Source of the DNA: Brasenia schreberi | Taxonomy: Eukaryota > Streptophyta > Magnoliopsida > Nymphaeales > Cabombaceae | Reading direction: 5' to 3' | NCBI GenBank assembly: GCA_036023115.1 | Contig: JAYKKT010000041.1 | Span: 3,435,501 to 3,499,500, forward strand | DNA length: 64,000 bases | In this document: piece by piece, positions 47,839-60,033 of the stretch | Numbering within the stretch: position 1 is the first letter of the stretch | Layout of the letters: each line of letters opens with the position of its first letter | Made by a program: the position numbers and the translations under genes | Notes under the pieces: model-generated | The model's database searches: none | Told to the model about the DNA's origin: nothing | Seen by the model: only the letters and a program-made list of their open reading frames with translations

Positions 47839-48029
47839 ATATAATTGGTCTCAAGCCTAAATAAAGGAGGAGAGTTGTATTAGGTTTCTGATAGCCAGTG
47901 TAAAATTTTGTCATACTTATTTACTATGGATTCTAAAAATTATGATAGGGTTTTGTGGAAACAAAGAATTTATGTAGCCAACCCAATCTAGTATAGGAAA
48001 AAGGCTAAGTTGTTGTATTAGTTGTTATA
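47839..48029 (+). mobile_element. 191-bp internally deleted LINE derivative
   Basis: The left ~110 bp match the LINE leader (compare 22451-22550: 'ggtc.caag.c..aataaaggagga', 'gtgttaggctt', 'gattacaaaaattatga'). The right ~75 bp match the LINE 3' end ('gataggg...ggaaacaaagaat', 'tagccgacc..gtctagtat.ggaaaa.ggct.agttgttg'). The joint is near 47957, with about 3 kb of LINE missing. A perfect 13-bp duplication ATATGGTTGATAG (47826-47838, 48030-48042) shows the short form was inserted as a unit. It is non-autonomous and presumably used RTE enzymes. Confidence 0.85.
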
Positions 48030-48469
48030 ATATGGTTGATAGGGTATGAGTAAAAAGTCATAATGTCACCGCTTAATCTAAAAAACGCAATGCGATGTTG
48101 TATGGAGGATGTCTTATAAATGGCAATGAAGAGAAGAGGAAGGTGACTCTTCATGTTATGAGAAGTATAGATCAACCTCAAATACTAATATTGAGATTAA
48201 TGATAGTGAAGAAGAGGGATGTCCTGATATGTCGGGATTACTCTCGAGCTTTACAGATCATATTGCATATAAGATCTGGGAGGAGCAAATACTTTAAAAC
48301 TTTAGTGTAAATTTATATAAATACTCTCTATACATGTACATTATATCAAAACTCTCTATTCTAATGTATTATATAAATATATATTATAGATAATACCAAA
48401 AGTGATAACAGCTCGTACATGTTATATTGTGGGTAGAACTTGGACAGTGAAGAGGATGGGTGTTAGGCT

Positions 48470-49640
48470 CAAAAATTGAATTGAGTTTGTATACCGTAGT
48501 GGGCTGATTGCAAAGACAAACTTACTATACGAACTGACAGATCATGCATTGCTAACTACTTTTATTGAGTGTTGACAACTAAACACAAACAATTTCCACA
48601 TGTCATAGGGTGAGATGACTATCATACTTCATGATATCCAAGAGATACTTGGTATTCTAATGGAGGGTCAACTTATTGCCTTAATACAAGAGATTATGAT
48701 TAGAAGAAATAAAGAAATTTTAAGTGATATGTTGTGAATGGGCACCGATGAAGTCATATGTGAGATTAAACTCGGGGTCGTTAAATTTGAGGTGTTTCAA
48801 ATATATTTTTTAAGGAGAGTGAGTAATTTGTGAATATACTAGCATACGATCGTAAAAGGGTTGACAATTACACATAAGGTGCAACTAAATTAGTGTATTT
48901 GTATAGACAATTAAGGAAAACATCCTAGATAGAAGCACAACTTAGTGAATATACTTCTTTGCTTTGCGTAATAATGTTTACTATTATTGTTTGTGTTATA
49001 TAGTATAAATTTTTTTATTCAAAAATTAACAAGCTATATATTTTAATTGTAGGTATGGATTTATGAGTTTTTTCGGCTTTTAGAGTTGATATGTGACTAG
49101 CATGGTAAGATGGAGAACTACTAGTAGGTTGATCGATGAGTAATATAAATCATAGGCAATCTCCTTTTGACCGGACTACTCAATATCATAAGCAATTGGA
49201 TTTCATTATGGCATATCAGGTATTTTAAAGCAAGTTGATTGGTTTGTTAATCTTTTAATAAATATAATCTTATATGTTATACATTCGTATATTATATATT
49301 ATTACATGCTATTTTATGTATTACAGATTAACTTACAACCATATAATTCTACAAAATACATGTTATAATGTATACAAGTTGTCGCGATATCACATATGCA
49401 TTTAATTTGTAGATGTTGTGAAGGCTTATATGTTAGATTGTGTAGTTTGTTAGTTTGGTCGGTATCAAGGCATCCTAATAATACCCATAAGAGCCTCTAT
49501 TGCAAAGAGACATAAGAAGCCACATACATATAAAACACGATATGAGCCATGTGACATGACTTAAGAAGTTCCATTCACATTGTTTTGAGTTTGAGCATTT
49601 TAGAGTCCCAATATTATACCATGTGATGAGATGTATACAG
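48470..49640 (+). pseudogene. Plant mobile domain (PMD) relic
   Basis: Between stops the frames read LIAKTNLLYELTDHALLTTF, then TNNFHMS-like, GEMTIILHDIQEILGILMEG, VWIYEFFRLLE (49056) and FGRYQGI (49460). The order ALL.AL.ERW..., THTFH...GEMTITLQDV..LLGL..DG, then WIYE.FP is that of the plant mobile domain (aminotransferase-like/MAIN family) carried by MULE and gypsy elements. There are many stops; it is dead. A MULE-type transposase relic follows at 51.6-52.1 kb in the opposite direction. Confidence 0.55.
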
Positions 49641-49649
49641 AATAGTACA

Positions 49650-51630
49650 TTAGATGCACATCGATTTATTTTATGAGATTATAACAATTAGTTACGTTCT
49701 ACTCGACCTACTCCAACTAGGCAACATGATATATCGTTCTACATATAAATAAAGAAAATGTTATTGTATTCCTATTAGTAATATTTTCTTTTTTGTTTAT
49801 ATTTAACCCTATATACTAACTTTCCTCTGCTTAATTTCTTATACCAACATATGGCTGTGATATGTGAGATACTTGTAACACCTTTAGCACATTCAGAGTT
49901 TATGCATGATCATTGTTGGATGATCCAATGTTGTTGGGCCTCATAGAGATATATGAGCAATGTCACGAACGAATCCAATGATTGATACTTGATGATGATG
50001 ATGGTGATGATGCATAATATTTTTGGTTTGGTTTTTTCGTGTAAATGTTATTTTATAAATTTCAAATATTTTATATGTATATGATGATTGTAATAAAAGA
50101 AATTTGGTTTCTATGCTATTAAAGCTTACATACATGATTGCAATGAAATGTCGTACTCTCTCAATCAATAAAATATATGTTTGTCATTTATATTTTGAAT
50201 TCATGCAATTTCATATATAAATGGACAATAACACTTAATCACCATCCTTAATATCGTGTACAATATCGTCTTCTAGTCCTCTTATATATAAGTTAATACG
50301 TTCTTAAAACGTAGTTGGTCAACTCTCAACATTTTCATGTCAGTAACATTACTATGTTAGGAAGATAGGAGGCATAAGAAAGCCATCAACCATCTACATC
50401 TACGAAAAAATAAAAAAAAAAATTAGAGAATTAATATTTACTTTAATTTATGAATTGTCTATATAACATAATGAAATATACATATATTATGGTCACTACT
50501 AGAAAATATCATAAAGCCTGATGATAACACATGTACTACATGTGCCTCACATTGGATTGCTAAGTATCTACCACTAGTAGTAGAAATATCATCGACCCCA
50601 TCGTAGAGAGGAGTATCAACACTACATTCTATCGAGTAATGATAATTGAACCCATATCTGACATACACATCCAATAGTAACTAGAGCATGACCCATCTCT
50701 CATGAAAGCAGTACGTTGAATAGCAGTATCAACACCACCATCACCTACGAAAACCCATGCATATATGTCATGCTTATATGTCATCTCCTTCAAGCACTAT
50801 TTACGAGTTTCATACCACCACTCCTCTCCTTGTTATGAAAGTGCACTAATAGCTATGTACCAGTAATTTTCATCTCCAATAATATTTACTAAGCATTTTT
50901 GAAGAGGCCTATAAATCGTGGTATTACTGTCTCATTTGTCGGCTCGAAGTCAAGTTGCATGGTTCTTGTCTACGATTGAGAAATGATCACAACTCCTTGA
51001 AGAGCATCGACACATCTTAGGAGATGCATCATGTCCTCAACCATATGTACGCTCATGCCTTCCTTCATGCGAGTCTTGTCTGTATGCTCTCAAGCTGATA
51101 AGTTCTGCCTCGTAGATTAGTTAGATTGTCTTCATTTATGATGACAAATTGATAGTTCTTGTATAATAGTGCAACGAACACTCAATTGGTCATTCAACAT
51201 CTTAATGATTTTTTGTATTGTGGATGACTACATAACTTCTTTAAACAGTTTCTATAAATATTCCTACACCCTCTTGTGCTTGATCGGCAATACATGTGGT
51301 ATTCTCCTCCATATCTTTCTTCTTCCAAACTGGATCAGTAGTTGATATATCTATTGAAAAACCATATTTAAGTAGAAAGATGAGCTTGTGGGCATAAGAT
51401 GAACCATATGAGCATCACAAGTTAAATTACATGCTACTATATATGAACATACCATCTCTATATGATTGTACTTTTTTACAAGTTCAAGAGTGTGTCATGA
51501 TACTCTAATCTGAAAGTTCACAACAAGCTCTTTTATCACATCAACGTAATGCATGGTTAGAGTTATTGATTCTTCAAATGATTTTTTTAATTATATAATA
51601 TGCAATTCTATCAATGAAAATTATGTCAAA
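49650..51630. other. Degenerate transposon-like DNA, no clear domain
   Basis: Low-complexity AT-rich sequence between the PMD and MULE relics. The 50680-51500 stretch may be the 3' part of the minus-strand transposase but no SWIM-type zinc finger could be read. Confidence 0.3.
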
Positions 51631-51634
51631 TTTG

Positions 51635-52080
51635 TCAGTTGAGATTGAACTCTTTTAACATTACATGAACATTTTTCACCCTAAGACATATGGATAGACA
51701 ATCATTATACATTTGAAGAACAATAGATGATATGAATGCATTAAAAACATATCGTCTACACAAAAAATGTGTCACATCTTTAAAAATTATTTGAATAGCA
51801 TTCACCAAAACCATATCACGGTCAATACAGATAATACGTAGAATTTTGTTTAGCATGCATAACTCTCTCACAAACCTCAATACACAAACATAATCATCTT
51901 CTTTTTCTGCACTCATAAAAGTGAAGGCTACGAAGAAGTTCTTTAAGGTTGATGTGAACCCGATAACCTTAAGAAAATATATCTTATACCTACAGAAAAC
52001 ATGAAAAATATACAAACATTAACGACAATAATTTAGGGTAAACTTTACTACACAACAGTAAGATACTTACATGTTCGTCT
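51635..52080 (-). pseudogene. Mutator-like (MULE) transposase fragment
   Basis: A 126-residue open stretch reads VIGFTSTLKNFFVAFTFMS, EKEDDYVCVLRFVRELC, IICIDRDMVLVNAIQIIF and DVTHFLCRRYVFNAFISSIV. This matches the MULE/FAR1 DDE region: GVTSTDKTF.VAFAFL..EKE..F.WAL, then TDRD.ALMNAI...FP...HLLC.WHI.KN. The catalytic-region Asp of TDRD is present, but flanking sequence has stops and no terminal inverted repeats were found. Confidence 0.7.
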
Positions 52081-53275
52081 TGTATTTCAATATCCATAAA
52101 AATGGGTGAAGTAGGTTCTCGAAAAGAGGTTGCACAACTACAATATCACTCACAATATCCATATCAAGTGCTTTATGATGTTATGTATGATAATGATTAA
52201 TGTCTAGATTATGTAATAGTTGTTGTAAAACACTTTGAGAACCACGATAGATCTTTATATTTATATTATGTATAGTTTTAGAATGTATGTTTTTACTATG
52301 TTTGTTTCTATGGAAAGTTAATGTCCACCAATGGACCATAGTTATTGTGCTTACTATCTATCTATTATTATTTTTATAAGTTATATTAAATATCAGATTG
52401 AGTTTAAGTGACATGTGGAGATGGGGTCATGATTGCTTGACGTTAGCATATCAATAGAAAGTAAGGGTTGAGTTATTGTATTTTAATTCTCTTATTTGGA
52501 TTCATATGTGGATTGTGATTTGATGAATGTTGAATTTGGCTATTTGTTGGACCCTACGATCCATTGATAGATGTGAAATGTTTGAATTTAAGTATAGAAA
52601 AATTGTCATCTAGTTGCTTTACAACCTTTTGACTTAGGCTTTTTCTCACCTTACATTTCGAGTCGAAAGCCACATCAGATGGATTAAAGGGGTGTTGACG
52701 TTCAGTGGGGCAATGACTTGGTGCATGCCAAAATTATTTTACAAACTGTAGGCTATATAAATGATAAATTCTTTTATGGGACAAAGTTTGATAACACGTA
52801 GCATTTGCATGATAAGCTAATTATATCGGAGAGATGAGTATAAGGCTTTGATACCAAATTAGGAAGGTTGAATATTGGAGAGCGACTATTGATGAAATTT
52901 ACTTTCTAAGAAGCTCAATAAAGGTTTCCCAAACACCAATTAAGGCACTTGTTTTGTTAATGTGTGGAACAAGTTCAAGGAACCATTTGCAGTCTTTATG
53001 GATGCATCAACATATGTTTGGGTACATTGTCACCTAAAACAAAAGATACTTAAAAGAAAATTTGTTATTGTACAAGTTAACAATTATTAAGTTAAAAGAG
53101 AAATCTTCGCACAAGTAGAGGCCTGGATAGTGAAACTCATACATGACAGGAAAGCACTTATTCTAGAAATATATTATTAAATTATCAATACTCGTCAAAA
53201 GAAAAATGATGAGTAATCAATAATTACAAAGATTTGCTTGGCAATAAATTCTTCTTCCATAATATGCCTTTACAA

Positions 53276-55095
53276 AAACAACAATAACAACTAAGCCTTT
53301 TCCCATATTAGAAGGAGTCAATTACATGAATTCTTTGTTTTTATTGAGCCCTATCATATGGTTAACTCAACATGAGCTAAATCATTCTTTATTAACTCTT
53401 TTCAACACTTTTGTAGACTTCATTTTCCTCTTTTAATATTTTTATAATCTAGTTTTTCATATCTTCTTAATGGACCTTCCTTTCATCGTTTTTCTACGTA
53501 TCCAAACCATATTAAACGATTTTCTCTTTTTTATCCTCTATTGGTGCTACTCTCAATTTGTTCCTAATAACCTCATTATCTATATAGTCTTTCTTTGTGT
53601 GACCACTCATCTATCTTAACATCTTCATTTATGCCACAAACAGCTTTTGTACATGTTCATGGTTAACTGCCCAACAATGAGAACCATAAAACATAGCATG
53701 TCTAATTATTGCTCTATAATATTTACCTTTCAACTTTAATGGTACTTTCTTGTCACATAAATTACTTGATGCCCCTCTACATTTTAACCAACCTACACTC
53801 CATTAATTTTTCTATTACTTTGGAAAATTGACCTTAGGTATTTAAAACTTTTCTTATGAGAGATGCAATGTGTACAAATCTTAATTTCTAAATATTTTGA
53901 AGTAACCAAATGATCAACGTACATTCCCCATATTTTGTCTTTGTTCTACAAAGTCAGAAGTCTTTACTTTCTAATGTTTTTCTCTATAGTTCTAATTTTC
54001 TATTAACTTTTTTCTTAGACTCATCTACTAACACAATATCATCTGTAAATAACATACACTAAGGTACTTCATCTTAAATATGTTTTGTTAACTCATCAAG
54101 GACTAATATAAATAAATATCGACTTAGAGTTGATCCTTGATATAACCCAATATCAGCAAAGAAGTTTGTCATTCTTTTATGAGTTTGCACTCATGTTTTT
54201 GCACCATAATACATGTCTCTTATAAGATTTATATATGTTAATAGAATACCTCTCTTTTCAAAGGTTCTCTAAAAAATATTTTTGACACCCTATCATAAGC
54301 GTTTTTTAAATCAATAAATACCATATGAAAGTTCTTTCTTGCTCTAAAACGTTTAATAAGACGTCTCAATAGGTAAATCGCTTCAATGATAGATCTTCTT
54401 GGTATGAATCCAAATTGGTTCTTTGTTGTACTCGATACTTATCTTAACTTATATTTAATAATTCTTTCCCATAATTTTATAGTATGACTCCTTAACTAGA
54501 TACTCTACTAATTCACATAATTTTAGATGTGTCTCTTGTTCTTGTATATGGGTAAAAGTGTACTCACTCTATTCCTCAAGCATTTTTTGGTTTCTTCATA
54601 TTTTTATTAAATAGTATTGTAAGCCAAGTCATCCCATTACTCCTAGAAATTTTCATACTTCAATAAGAATATTATCTCATTTACCAACCTTAATACTAAT
54701 ATCTATGTTTGACTTCATTATTTTGAATACATCAGTATAAATTACAATTTATATATTATTCCCTAAACTAATACTAACATCTATGTTTTCGTTAAAAAAC
54801 TTATACAAATAATTTTTAGTCTATTTTTTATATGATTTGTCACTAAAATCTTTTCATCCTCAATTTGATATATCTAACAAAAGTAAGATCACTAGTTTTC
54901 TTATCTCTAGCCTTAGTTATCCTAAAAATATCTTTTTCACCTTATTTTGAGTTAAACTTTTATATAAATCCTCCAAAATTTTAACTTTTGCTTTACTAAC
55001 AAACTTTTTTAATTTGTAACATGTCCTCTTTGCCTTAATTTTATCCTACACCACTTCACTATACCACCAAGGTTCCTTTTGTACCGGTACACCTT
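53276..55095 (-). mobile_element. Old, 5'-truncated RTE-clade LINE
   Basis: Starts at the 3' tail (ACAACAATAACAACTAAGCC on plus) and follows the LINE backwards to 'ccaccaaggttccttttgtaccggtacacctta', which corresponds to about 23745 of the full copy. It is much more diverged than the copies at 22.4 and 40.8 kb and full of stops. A target duplication was not found with certainty. Confidence 0.8.
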
Positions 55096-55166
55096 AAGGC
55101 AACAAAATAAGTGAAATAAAATGAGTTGTGTGTTTTTTCTCGCATTAGCACATGCTTTTGTGCAGT

Positions 55167-55294
<128 letters not shown>

Positions 55295-55892
55295 TGACTA
55301 CTTTAGAGATGGCCTTTGCCTTGTTTGGTGACTCGACGGTGGTCCTCTCTCATCATCATTAAATTTTCATGAAGCCAATCAAAAATGCAACTCCAAAGAC
55401 AAAAATGAATTTTTGGAGATCTCCCAAAAGGTAAGAGGGCTTGGAAATGAGAAATTTGATCCACATATCTCAAATTTGTGAACATGCTTCAACAAGATAG
55501 CAATCCTTTAGATTGCGGGAATAAATAGAAAACAACTATCAGATTCATAACCTACAGGGACTAAAGCCACTACAACGCAAAGCTAAGGCTGATCTGTTGA
55601 TTCTCCTGGTCGTAGCAGAACAATTACAAAATCATTTTCAAAACCTTTCTGTTTGTTTTTCTTTATCACTCAACTAAACAAGTTTTGGCGTCATAATTGG
55701 ACATGCTGCACGGTGAGCAATTTCTTCAATAATCAAATGTAATAGTACCATGGAGAAAATCACAAAAGAGAGCACGTAGATGGAGAAGCTCATAGTTCAG
55801 ACACCTAGAGTAAAGTCATTTTATTATAATGTTTAGAAGTTTTAGTGGATAGAACTAAAAGTCAATTTAGGAAGTCAGGCCAAAGAACTAAA

Positions 55893-55897
55893 AGTCT

Positions 55898-55935
<38 letters not shown>

Positions 55936-55955
55936 TGCACACGCACATGCACTAC
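55893..55955. repeat. Compound microsatellite (CT)n(AC)n
   Basis: TCTCTC run followed by ACACAC and degraded CACGCACATGCAC. It is a second dinucleotide array 0.6 kb from the first. Confidence 0.9.
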
Positions 55956-56398
55956 ACAAACACATCTTATTAGGCTTACCTTTAGAATGTAACCTACGAA
56001 TAAATAACTCATAACTCATACAAGACAAGAACAGACACAACAACAGCATCTTTATTCTTTATGGAAGCAAAGTTTATTGCATAAGCAAACATCGTTTTAT
56101 AATCAACTGCAAAATTGAAGAAACTGGAGCTCACTTTTAACTGATATCCTTTTACAAAGAGTTCCTTATCTGGCATGAATCTCCAGATATTGCAACGGAA
56201 GGCTCTTCTCACTTGTCACTTCTTTCTTAAAACCTAAATGGAGAGACAAAAAAAAAACATCTCGTTGTTCCTTCAATAATTTCTGATCTCTAGTTCAGTA
56301 GCATTTGAAGCGGACAAAATTCTGACATCTGTTCGAAAAAAAGAACAAGTTCATCTTGTAGGACCACAAGGAATACTTTGATTTTCTTCAGAACAAGA

Positions 56399-56506
56399 TT
56401 ATTCATCTGCTTTTTCATGTTTCCTTAATAGCCGAACATCTTGATTCTGTCTCCGCTGATAACGTTGGAAGAGAGGAAGTATCTGAAAGAAGCAATCCTT
56501 CATCTG
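56399..56506 (-). other. Possible terminal exon of an unrecognised gene
   Basis: After TATTCAG the minus strand is open for 35 residues (QMKDCFFQILPLFQRYQRRQ, then NQDVRLLRKHEKADE) and stops with TAA. The charged, protein-like composition and good acceptor suggest a last exon, but no partner exon was found; the next gene upstream is the intronless PPR gene. It could be a spliced 3' extension of that transcript or chance. Confidence 0.25.
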
Positions 56507-56922
56507 CTGAATACGCACAGAATGATAGAACGATAATCAAAAGAACAGTGAAAGAAACCCTCCAAAACCAAAACCAAGGCTTTTCCAGTAATAAGTGGGA
56601 TTGGTTGCATCGCGTTCTTATTTGCCACCATTGTGATCTATCGTGTTGAACTCACATTTATATCCAAAGGAGTAAGACATGTTCTATGGTTTGTTAAACC
56701 ACTTAAAAGGGACTTCGTCAGCCCCCTGGAGGTTCATTTCCCTATCTCTCTACCACCTTAATCTCTTATCTTCCAATGGTATCTTAGCACAAAGAGACTG
56801 GAAGAGTAAGGAAATGCCACAAATACCAGTTTTCACCGAAAAGCCTTGCATTAGAGAATTTCAGGCTTAACATGGAAATATCATTTGCATAAAGGAAAGA
56901 CGTGAAAGAACTATATGGCACT

Positions 56923-58581
56923 TCAGAATGCCGATCTCAGGTATCGACTCTTGCTTTCAGCAACAACTTTTCTTTCCTTCCTGCTCGATTTCGGACGAGC
57001 TTTGCTCGGGTTCTTAGTCCGAACAGGGTTCCAATTAGCATAGGATGAGGCATCCATAATGCTCGAAAGCTCCCGGATTGAGCAAGAAGTACTCCTCTGC
57101 ATCTTATCGAACAGTATTTCAACCCTGTCTCTCAATCCCAGCTCTAGCAAAAGGTTCCTCAAGGTCTCACAGGTAGTAGCATAAGGTGGCACCCCTTCAT
57201 CTATCATGGTCTCAAAATGCTTGCATGCATCTTCAACCTTTTTCTTCTTACAAAACCCATGAATCATAACAGCATAAGTCGCAACAGATGGAAAAGATCC
57301 CCCTTTTTCCATGCCATCCCAAACTTCAGCAGCCCTATCAAACCTCCCCACAATGATCAGCATTTTCAGTATCATGTTGTAAGTATGCTTATCAGGGTTA
57401 CACGATTCCTCATCCATCCTTTTAAGCAATCTCAGAGCTCTATTTACCTCCCTAAGCTCACAGTGAACTGCTAGAATCGAATTAAAGCTCCAGATATCCG
57501 GGCTCAAACCGTTTGCGATCATTTCATCAAGGATAGCGTGCGCATCATCGACTCTCCGGTTTCTGCATAGTACCTTGATCAGTGAATTGTAAGTGAAGAC
57601 ATTCGGCGTGAAGCCATACCGCCTCATCCTGTCGAAAACTATCATTGCCAACTCAACGTCACCGGAAGCACAGTAAGCCCGAGCGAAGACGCTGTAACTA
57701 CAGACATCCGGAACGAGATCGAACCTCCCCATCTCAAGAAACAGCTTATGCGCCTCATTGATCTTCCCCGACATACACAGAGACGACAACAAGGCATTGT
57801 ACGCTGCTGAATCGACGGTGCCGCCGCGATCCGCCAATTCATCGAGAAGCGCCAGACATTGATCAGAACTCTTGGCGTTCCCCCATCCGTTTATGAGGAC
57901 GGTGTAGGTTTTGGGGCTCGGAGGGAAGAGGGTCTTCACTTCGTCGAAGAATTCTTGGGCCCACTTGACTAAGCCGCTCTTGCAGAGACTAAACAGCAAC
58001 TCATCGAGATCGGCCGGCGTCGGGTTGAACCCAAAGTCCTGCATTCTTCGGAAGGACCGGATCGCATCGGCCGGAAGCAGCGCCTTCGAATACGACCTGA
58101 AAACGACCCAAAATATCTCATTGGTGATCGGCTCCCCATCGTCGTTTCCGCCATGAATTCCTCCTCTGGAGTTCTTCATCAGAAGAAGTAGGTCCCAAAT
58201 GAGAGGGAACTGCTTGGCGGAGCCGAGGATTGAGACGAGGACGTGGTAAGAGGCCTTGCTGTGAGTGAAATTCTGCGACTTCGAAGCCCAAAGGAAGAAG
58301 CGGAAGCAAGGGGTAGCGAGGTTCCTGCATCTCTTGAGCGCCCCCTCGACTAGTTCTGGTGCGATGTGCCCAGGAAACCGGTCGAGGGCCGACTCGAGAT
58401 CGTGGTGGGGTTGCCGGAAATCGCTCAGGATACGGCAGACCTCATTCAGGCTATCATCGGGAGAGAGTATGTGAGGGTCCGGCGTCTTCGTCAGAGTTCT
58501 TCGGAAGAAAGAGCAGCGGAAGGTGCCAGAGCAGCTCCGCCCGCCACGAGTGATGAGAAGACGAATGGCGAGCGGCAACAT
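56923..58581 (-). CDS. P-class pentatricopeptide repeat protein, probably mitochondrial
   Basis: PPR proteins bind organellar RNA and act in its processing, stability or translation. The gene is intronless. The frame is open to 58743, but the ATG at 58581 is preferred because it starts a typical targeting region (MLPLAIRLLITRGGRS, rich in Arg, Ser and Leu), giving 552 aa. After a conserved N-terminal part (LNEVCRILSDFRQPHHDLES, RCRNLATPCFRFFLWA) there are seven full tandem 35-residue P-type repeats from about residue 224 to 468, for example FTYNSLIKVLCRNRRVDDAH and HTYNMILKMLIIVGRFDRAA, then a partial one. The tail is basic (ARPKSSRKERK). No E, DYW or SMR domain. By memory it matches the Arabidopsis At1g52640-type protein (about 520 aa) along its length. 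Its GC content is clearly above its surroundings. Confidence 0.92.
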   Translation of the reverse strand: MLPLAIRLLITRGGRSCSGTFRCSFFRRTLTKTPDPHILSPDDSLNEVCRILSDFRQPHHDLESALDRFPGHIAPELVEGALKRCRNLATPCFRFFLWASKSQNFTHSKASYHVLVSILGSAKQFPLIWDLLLLMKNSRGGIHGGNDDGEPITNEIFWVVFRSYSKALLPADAIRSFRRMQDFGFNPTPADLDELLFSLCKSGLVKWAQEFFDEVKTLFPPSPKTYTVLINGWGNAKSSDQCLALLDELADRGGTVDSAAYNALLSSLCMSGKINEAHKLFLEMGRFDLVPDVCSYSVFARAYCASGDVELAMIVFDRMRRYGFTPNVFTYNSLIKVLCRNRRVDDAHAILDEMIANGLSPDIWSFNSILAVHCELREVNRALRLLKRMDEESCNPDKHTYNMILKMLIIVGRFDRAAEVWDGMEKGGSFPSVATYAVMIHGFCKKKKVEDACKHFETMIDEGVPPYATTCETLRNLLLELGLRDRVEILFDKMQRSTSCSIRELSSIMDASSYANWNPVRTKNPSKARPKSSRKERKVVAESKSRYLRSAF

Positions 58582-58749
58582 TGGTGCCCTCCGGCCGTTT
58601 ATGGGGACGGCTCCCTTTTGTTTCTCCTTCCGTTTTTGTGGGTTGGATCTTGGTTCGGAACAGGCACTGAAACCGGACCGGTTTCCATCCGGGTCGAGAC
58701 CGTTGGTTTCGGTTTGAGTCCTAAACCTTCTAAAATCCGTCAAAATGAG

Positions 58750-59880
58750 AAAGAATTTTGAAATTTTGAAAAAATTAAAAAATATAGAACCACTGATTTG
58801 GAACTATAAATTCCAATTCTGAACTGATTCTAAATCCATAGAAGGTGGAACTAAAATGTAGCTGAATGGTCCCTAACTTCAGACTCGGTTGTGGTTCCAA
58901 TTTCACCTTATTCCACTTCCAACCGGTTCCTTACCCGATTCAGTTCCGATTAGAATCAACTGGGTTGGTTTCAAACCAGCCATGTTTAATTAGTTCTAAA
59001 TAAAAAAAATTAGTTTTATCTTTTTACAATTAACCAATTACCTTTTAACATCTTTCATTCAGCTTTCTTACATTCTTTTCTAAAATACCTTTACGAAACA
59101 ATCTCTTTCTTCTCCTTTTTTCTCTTATCTCACGTTAAGCTTATCTCGTCCCTCCATCAATCTATCTAAATCTCATTCCCCGTCGATTACTCATCCCTCG
59201 ATGATCTATCTAAATCTCTTCCTCTCACAATCCTTCGATTTCTATGAAGTTCTCTCTTCGTCTCTCTCATATGATGTCTATGATGATGTCGGTACGATGA
59301 TGAAGCAAAAGAGCATATCTTTATGAGCATGACAAGAAGGCTGACACTATTGAAGTGAGAGAGAAACTCCAAGAAACTTGGGATAGAATCTTAACCATCT
59401 TCGAATGACACATACATTCCGGTATTCTTCGTCAACATGAATACAAACAAGCAGCTGGTACTACCTAAATTTGAAGGATTTTAACTTCTTGTAGGTTTGT
59501 TACCAGTGACGTTAGTGACGCAGCGGAATGAAGAATGGGCCAAAAATAGGTTCCTCACCTCATAAAGAATAGAGAAAGACAGTGGAGAAGATGAGGAAGA
59601 AATTTTACAGTTTTTCAGAGATGATTTTTCTAGAAAAGATACACTACTTCTCTACACTATAATCTTTTTTGTGTATTTTATGGTATATTTCTGTATTCTC
59701 ATGTACAATATTTATGAAGAGAGTTTGACTTTATCTCCCCTATTTTCTACATCTGGGCTTTCTACTATAAATCATTTTTTCTCTTTATTTTTGTAACGTA
59801 TACATTTTCTGTATATATAATGTTTTCATGGATTTATAACTCAAAATAGACAAATCCGACTGCACTACTTCTCTCACTTG
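58750..59880. other. PPR upstream region; no gene seen
   Basis: The promoter of the PPR gene should lie at its left edge. The rest is AT-rich, with 'ggttcc..aaccggtt' words around 58640-58970. No coding signal. Confidence 0.4.
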
Positions 59881-60033
59881 GCCATTTGAGCTAAGGTTTA
59901 TGACACACTGGTTTTACCTCCCACTTTTTGTGGGGTTTGTTGTTGCAATCATTATCCGTTATATGGTTTCTTACCTACACAAGAATCAAACACATCTCAA
60001 ACCCATGTTTGTAACATTATTTGAGAAAAGATC

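Noticed and set aside
58366..58761. 131-residue plus-strand open frame over the PPR start
   Set aside because: Antisense shadow of the GC-rich PPR coding region; it resembles no known protein.
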